Origin: Acetobacteraceae bacterium
Lineage (GTDB): Bacteria > Pseudomonadota > Alphaproteobacteria > Acetobacterales > Acetobacteraceae
NCBI GenBank assembly: GCA_019237355.1
Contig: JAFAHH010000988.1
Coordinates: 1-8,611 of the forward strand
Reading direction: 5' to 3'
Length of the DNA stretch: 8,611 nt
The position numbers and the translations under genes are program-made. The notes beneath the pieces were generated by a model. It saw nothing but the letters and a program-made list of their open reading frames with translations. It was not told where the DNA came from and did not search any database. Below are positions 6,500 through 8,611 of this stretch, one piece after another (the first letter of the stretch is position 1; every line of letters begins with the position of its first letter).

Positions 6500-7357
6500 T
6501 TACGGGACCTCGGCGGCGACTGGATTGCGAAGCACGCCGATTCCGCTGATCTCAACCTCGGCGACGTCGCCAGGCCGCATGAACAGCGGTGGGTTGCGCT
6601 TGGCGCCCACGCCGCCGGGTGTGCCGGTTACGATGACGTCTCCCGGCAGCAGCGGCAAAATGGTCGAGATATAGGCGATCTGCTCCGGGACGGAGGTGAT
6701 CATCAGGTCGGTCGTGGTGTGCTGGACGACCTGCCCGTTCAGCCGGGTCTCGAGCGTAAGGCGGGAAGGATCAGGGATCTCATCCGTCGTCACCAGCCAG
6801 GGGCCGAACGCGCCCGTCCCGGCAAAAGTCTTGCCCGCGAGATACTGGCTGGTATGGACCTGCCAATCGCGCACAGTGCCCTCATTGTAACAGGAGTAGC
6901 CCGCCACGTATTCCAGCGCGCGCTCAGCCGGAATGTGCCGGCCTTGCTTGCCGATCACGACCGCGAGTTCACCCTCGTAGTCGAATGCATCGGAAACCGC
7001 CGGTTTCACCAGGGGCTGCAGGTGACCAATCTGGCTTCCGGCAAAACGAGCGAAGAGTGCGGGCTTTTCCGTCACGGTCTTTGCCGTTTCGGCAACATGG
7101 TCGCGGTAGTTCAACCCGACGCAGATAATCTTATCCGGATCAGGAATGACGGGCGCAAAGGTCAGGCCTTCAAGTGGCAGATCTGGCTTGGCGTCGGCGG
7201 CAATCCCCGCCGCGCCTGCAAGTGCGCCACTCGCGAGCAGGGTGCGCAAGGTCGGCGCCCTCTCTCCAAACCGGCGCGATAGGTCCACTACGCCGCCATC
7301 CTTGATTGCGCCGTAGCCGGGACGGCTATCACTTGCGGCAAAAGAAACGAGCTTCAT
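6500..7357 (-). CDS. Fumarylacetoacetate hydrolase (FAH) family enzyme
   Basis: This is a 285-residue cytosolic enzyme of the FAH fold, a metal-dependent family whose members hydrolyse, decarboxylate or isomerise oxo-acids late in aromatic breakdown. A small N-terminal region (about 1-70) precedes the catalytic domain. Visible motifs are GLNYRDH (81-87) with the probable catalytic H87, DYEGELAVVIG (126-136) with metal ligands E128 and E130, YNEGTVRDWQ (157-166), the lid and substrate segment LAGKTF (173-178) with K175-equivalent region, and TGTPGGVG (244-251). The third metal ligand, usually Asp, is E159 here. The ATG at 7357 has GGGGA six bases upstream. The gene sits 63 bases after the hydroxylase and 42 before the dioxygenase. 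From context it probably acts on the ring-fission product, as a C-C hydrolase or as an isomerase/decarboxylase; the fold alone does not say which. Acylpyruvate or fumarylpyruvate hydrolase are alternatives. Confidence 0.93.
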   Translation of the reverse strand: MKLVSFAASDSRPGYGAIKDGGVVDLSRRFGERAPTLRTLLASGALAGAAGIAADAKPDLPLEGLTFAPVIPDPDKIICVGLNYRDHVAETAKTVTEKPALFARFAGSQIGHLQPLVKPAVSDAFDYEGELAVVIGKQGRHIPAERALEYVAGYSCYNEGTVRDWQVHTSQYLAGKTFAGTGAFGPWLVTTDEIPDPSRLTLETRLNGQVVQHTTTDLMITSVPEQIAYISTILPLLPGDVIVTGTPGGVGAKRNPPLFMRPGDVAEVEISGIGVLRNPVAAEVP

Positions 7358-7379
7358 GGAAGTTCCCCAGTAAGGTGTT

Positions 7380-7410
7380 AGAGTGCAACCGCTTGCTTGA
7401 ATCGCACTCT
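7380..7410. other. Intercistronic inverted repeat between the hydroxylase and FAH-family genes
   Basis: AGAGTGC (7380-7386) and GCACTCT (7404-7410) form a perfect seven-pair stem around a 17-base loop. It lies in the 63-base gap between the two genes, 10 bases from the hydroxylase stop on the transcribed side. No T-run follows on the minus strand, so it is more likely an RNA-processing or stability element, or part of a palindromic repeat, than a full terminator. It could also be chance. Confidence 0.45.
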
Positions 7411-7420
7411 CAAACAGATT

Positions 7421-8611
7421 TCAGACGGCCGCTATCAGCGTCTCCATCTCCTGCGGCGTCCTGGCGCCACCCACGACGTATCGATCGGGCCTGACCAGCA
7501 CGGCGCCGGCGCCTTCGGCGCGAAGCCAGTCTTGGAGAGCCGGCGCTTCGTCGGTAACCATCGCGATGTCACGGCGCGCGCAGCGGTCGAGAATTGCCGG
7601 CGGGAGCTTCGCGGCAAATTCCGGATGCAGCAAAGCTGCGAAACGATAACCAACATGATCGTCCAGCAAGGTGCCGTCTTTGAGCCGCGGCTGGGGCGCG
7701 ACCTGACCCGCCGGCCCAGTCCAACCGGCCTCAAGACCCGGCCCGAGCCGCGGCTTGATGGTCTCCATGCGAGCGGGCTCCTCGCCCGCCATCCCTCCGG
7801 GAAGCGCCGCGTCCGCCGCCTTGGTGTTGATCAGCCCTCCTAGGCGGACGGCCAACTCGATATAGGCGCGCACATGCGGCGATCGTTCGCTTTGATATGT
7901 ATCGAGCAATGCGTCATCAGCCTGGCCGCGCAGAACCCGGGCAAGCTTCCAGGCGAGATTAGCGGCGTCACGGACGCCCGCGCACATGCCCTGCCCCAGG
8001 AAGGGCGGAGTCTGATGCGCGGAGTCGCCTGCAATCAGCAGCCGGCCGGACCGCCACCGCTCCGCGATCCCCGAGTGGAACGTATAGGATACGGCACGCT
8101 CCAATTCGGCGTCCTCCGGCGTAATCCAGCGCGACAGCAGCCGCCACACCGAGTCCGGCGCCGCCATTGCCGTCGCGTCCTCGCCGGGCAATAGCGCGAT
8201 TTCCCAGCGCCGCCGGTTGCCGACCCCGCGCACATAGGTCGCGGGGCGGGCAGGATCGCAATACTGCACGCTATGTTCCCCGAGACCCGGCACCGGCCGC
8301 TTCAGGAGCGCGTCCACCACGAGCCAGCGCTCGTGAAACCCAAGATCCTCGACCGGTGAACCGATCAGGCGCCGCACCAGAGAACGTGCGCCGTCACAGC
8401 CCACCACATATCGGGCGCGGCAGGATTTCAGAGTGCCATTGGACAGATCCTCATATTCAACGTAAGCAGCTTCCTCGTCCTGCCGGATCGCAAACACCTC
8501 GGATCGCAAACGAACCTGAACGCCTGGCTTGGCCTGGGCCCCCTCCTGAAGGATGCGTTCGAAATCGGGCTGATGGAAACGATAGCTGGCGTTCCAGCCT
8601 TGCGGACCGAC
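7421..8611 (-). CDS. MhpA-type FAD-dependent aromatic hydroxylase, 5' end outside the window
   Basis: The frame is open to the window edge, giving 396 residues of the C-terminal part of a class A flavoprotein monooxygenase. These cytosolic enzymes use NAD(P)H, FAD and O2 to hydroxylate phenols. In fragment numbering, GPQGW (2-6) and RFHQPDFE (11-18) match the substrate-side region of MhpA-like enzymes. YVVGCDGARSLVR (68-80) is the DG motif that contacts FAD and NAD(P)H. GDSAHQTPPFLGQGM (195-209) is the second FAD motif, followed by GVRDAANLAWKLA (212-224), both highly typical of 3-(3-hydroxyphenyl)propionate hydroxylases. The C-terminal part (about 310-396) ends in AVLVRPDRYVVGG, the thioredoxin-like tail. 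The missing start should hold about 110 residues with the GxGxxG Rossmann motif. A TTG at 8509 is an internal Leu codon, not a start. It is the first visible gene of the minus-strand cluster and likely makes the catechol for the dioxygenase. Related substrates such as resorcinols or other phenolic acids cannot be excluded. Confidence 0.94.
   Translation of the reverse strand, partial: VGPQGWNASYRFHQPDFERILQEGAQAKPGVQVRLRSEVFAIRQDEEAAYVEYEDLSNGTLKSCRARYVVGCDGARSLVRRLIGSPVEDLGFHERWLVVDALLKRPVPGLGEHSVQYCDPARPATYVRGVGNRRRWEIALLPGEDATAMAAPDSVWRLLSRWITPEDAELERAVSYTFHSGIAERWRSGRLLIAGDSAHQTPPFLGQGMCAGVRDAANLAWKLARVLRGQADDALLDTYQSERSPHVRAYIELAVRLGGLINTKAADAALPGGMAGEEPARMETIKPRLGPGLEAGWTGPAGQVAPQPRLKDGTLLDDHVGYRFAALLHPEFAAKLPPAILDRCARRDIAMVTDEAPALQDWLRAEGAGAVLVRPDRYVVGGARTPQEMETLIAAV

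Noticed and set aside
6149..7282. A 377-codon open frame on the plus strand, antisense to the FAH-family and dioxygenase genes
   Set aside because: It spans two well-supported genes and the gap between them, has no recognisable domain, and is the kind of long antisense frame GC-rich codon use creates.
8507..8509. TTG at 8509 as the start of the flavoprotein
   Set aside because: The frame stays open to the window edge, and the 34 codons upstream encode conserved family sequence (RFHQPDFE), so this is an internal Leu codon.
1..8611. Search for CRISPR arrays, tRNA or rRNA genes, insertion sequences and toxin-antitoxin pairs
   Set aside because: I saw no regularly spaced repeats, no RNA gene signatures, no transposase and no small paired frames outside the named genes.

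Overview
The window is GC-rich and tightly packed. It reads as chromosomal DNA of an alphaproteobacterium. The evidence is the compact SecD (524 aa) and SecF (321 aa) of alphaproteobacterial type, palindromic intergenic repeats beginning CTAGAGC that resemble repeats scattered through alphaproteobacterial genomes, and an accessory aromatic-catabolism operon. Some SecF details, such as a Leu-Asp-Val-Thr-Lys stretch where many SecF proteins have His-Asp, recall Rhodospirillales or Acetobacteraceae. That placement is from memory and tentative.

Layout. (1) 64-1143, plus strand: a complete tartrate/D-malate dehydrogenase (TtuC/DmlA family). (2) 1144-1416: a 273-base gap with two tandem imperfect palindromes and a C-rich tract (G-rich on the minus strand). 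(3) 1417-3960, plus strand: secD and secF, three bases apart, the auxiliary subunits of the Sec translocase. (4) 3961-4040: an 80-base convergent gap with no clear terminator. (5) 4041-8611, minus strand: four co-directional genes. Read from the right they are an MhpA-type FAD aromatic hydroxylase (5' end outside the window), a fumarylacetoacetate-hydrolase (FAH) fold enzyme, a two-domain type I extradiol dioxygenase, and an aromatic-acid:H+ symporter of the major facilitator superfamily.

How the genes work together. The minus-strand genes form a plausible meta-cleavage unit. The symporter would import an aromatic acid, the flavoprotein would hydroxylate the ring to a catechol, the dioxygenase would open it beside the two hydroxyls, and the FAH-fold enzyme would act on the ring-fission product. 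The substrate cannot be read from sequence; MhpA similarity makes a hydroxyphenyl-alkanoate or similar phenolic acid a reasonable guess. The usual alpha/beta-hydrolase, hydratase, aldolase and regulator are not in the window. The dehydrogenase and secDF have no obvious link to this pathway.

I found no convincing novel system. The points most worth a second look are the FAH-fold enzyme in the hydrolase position, secDF without yajC beside it, the paired palindromes and G-rich tract ahead of secD, and single-residue departures at conserved positions in the symporter, the FAH enzyme and SecF.
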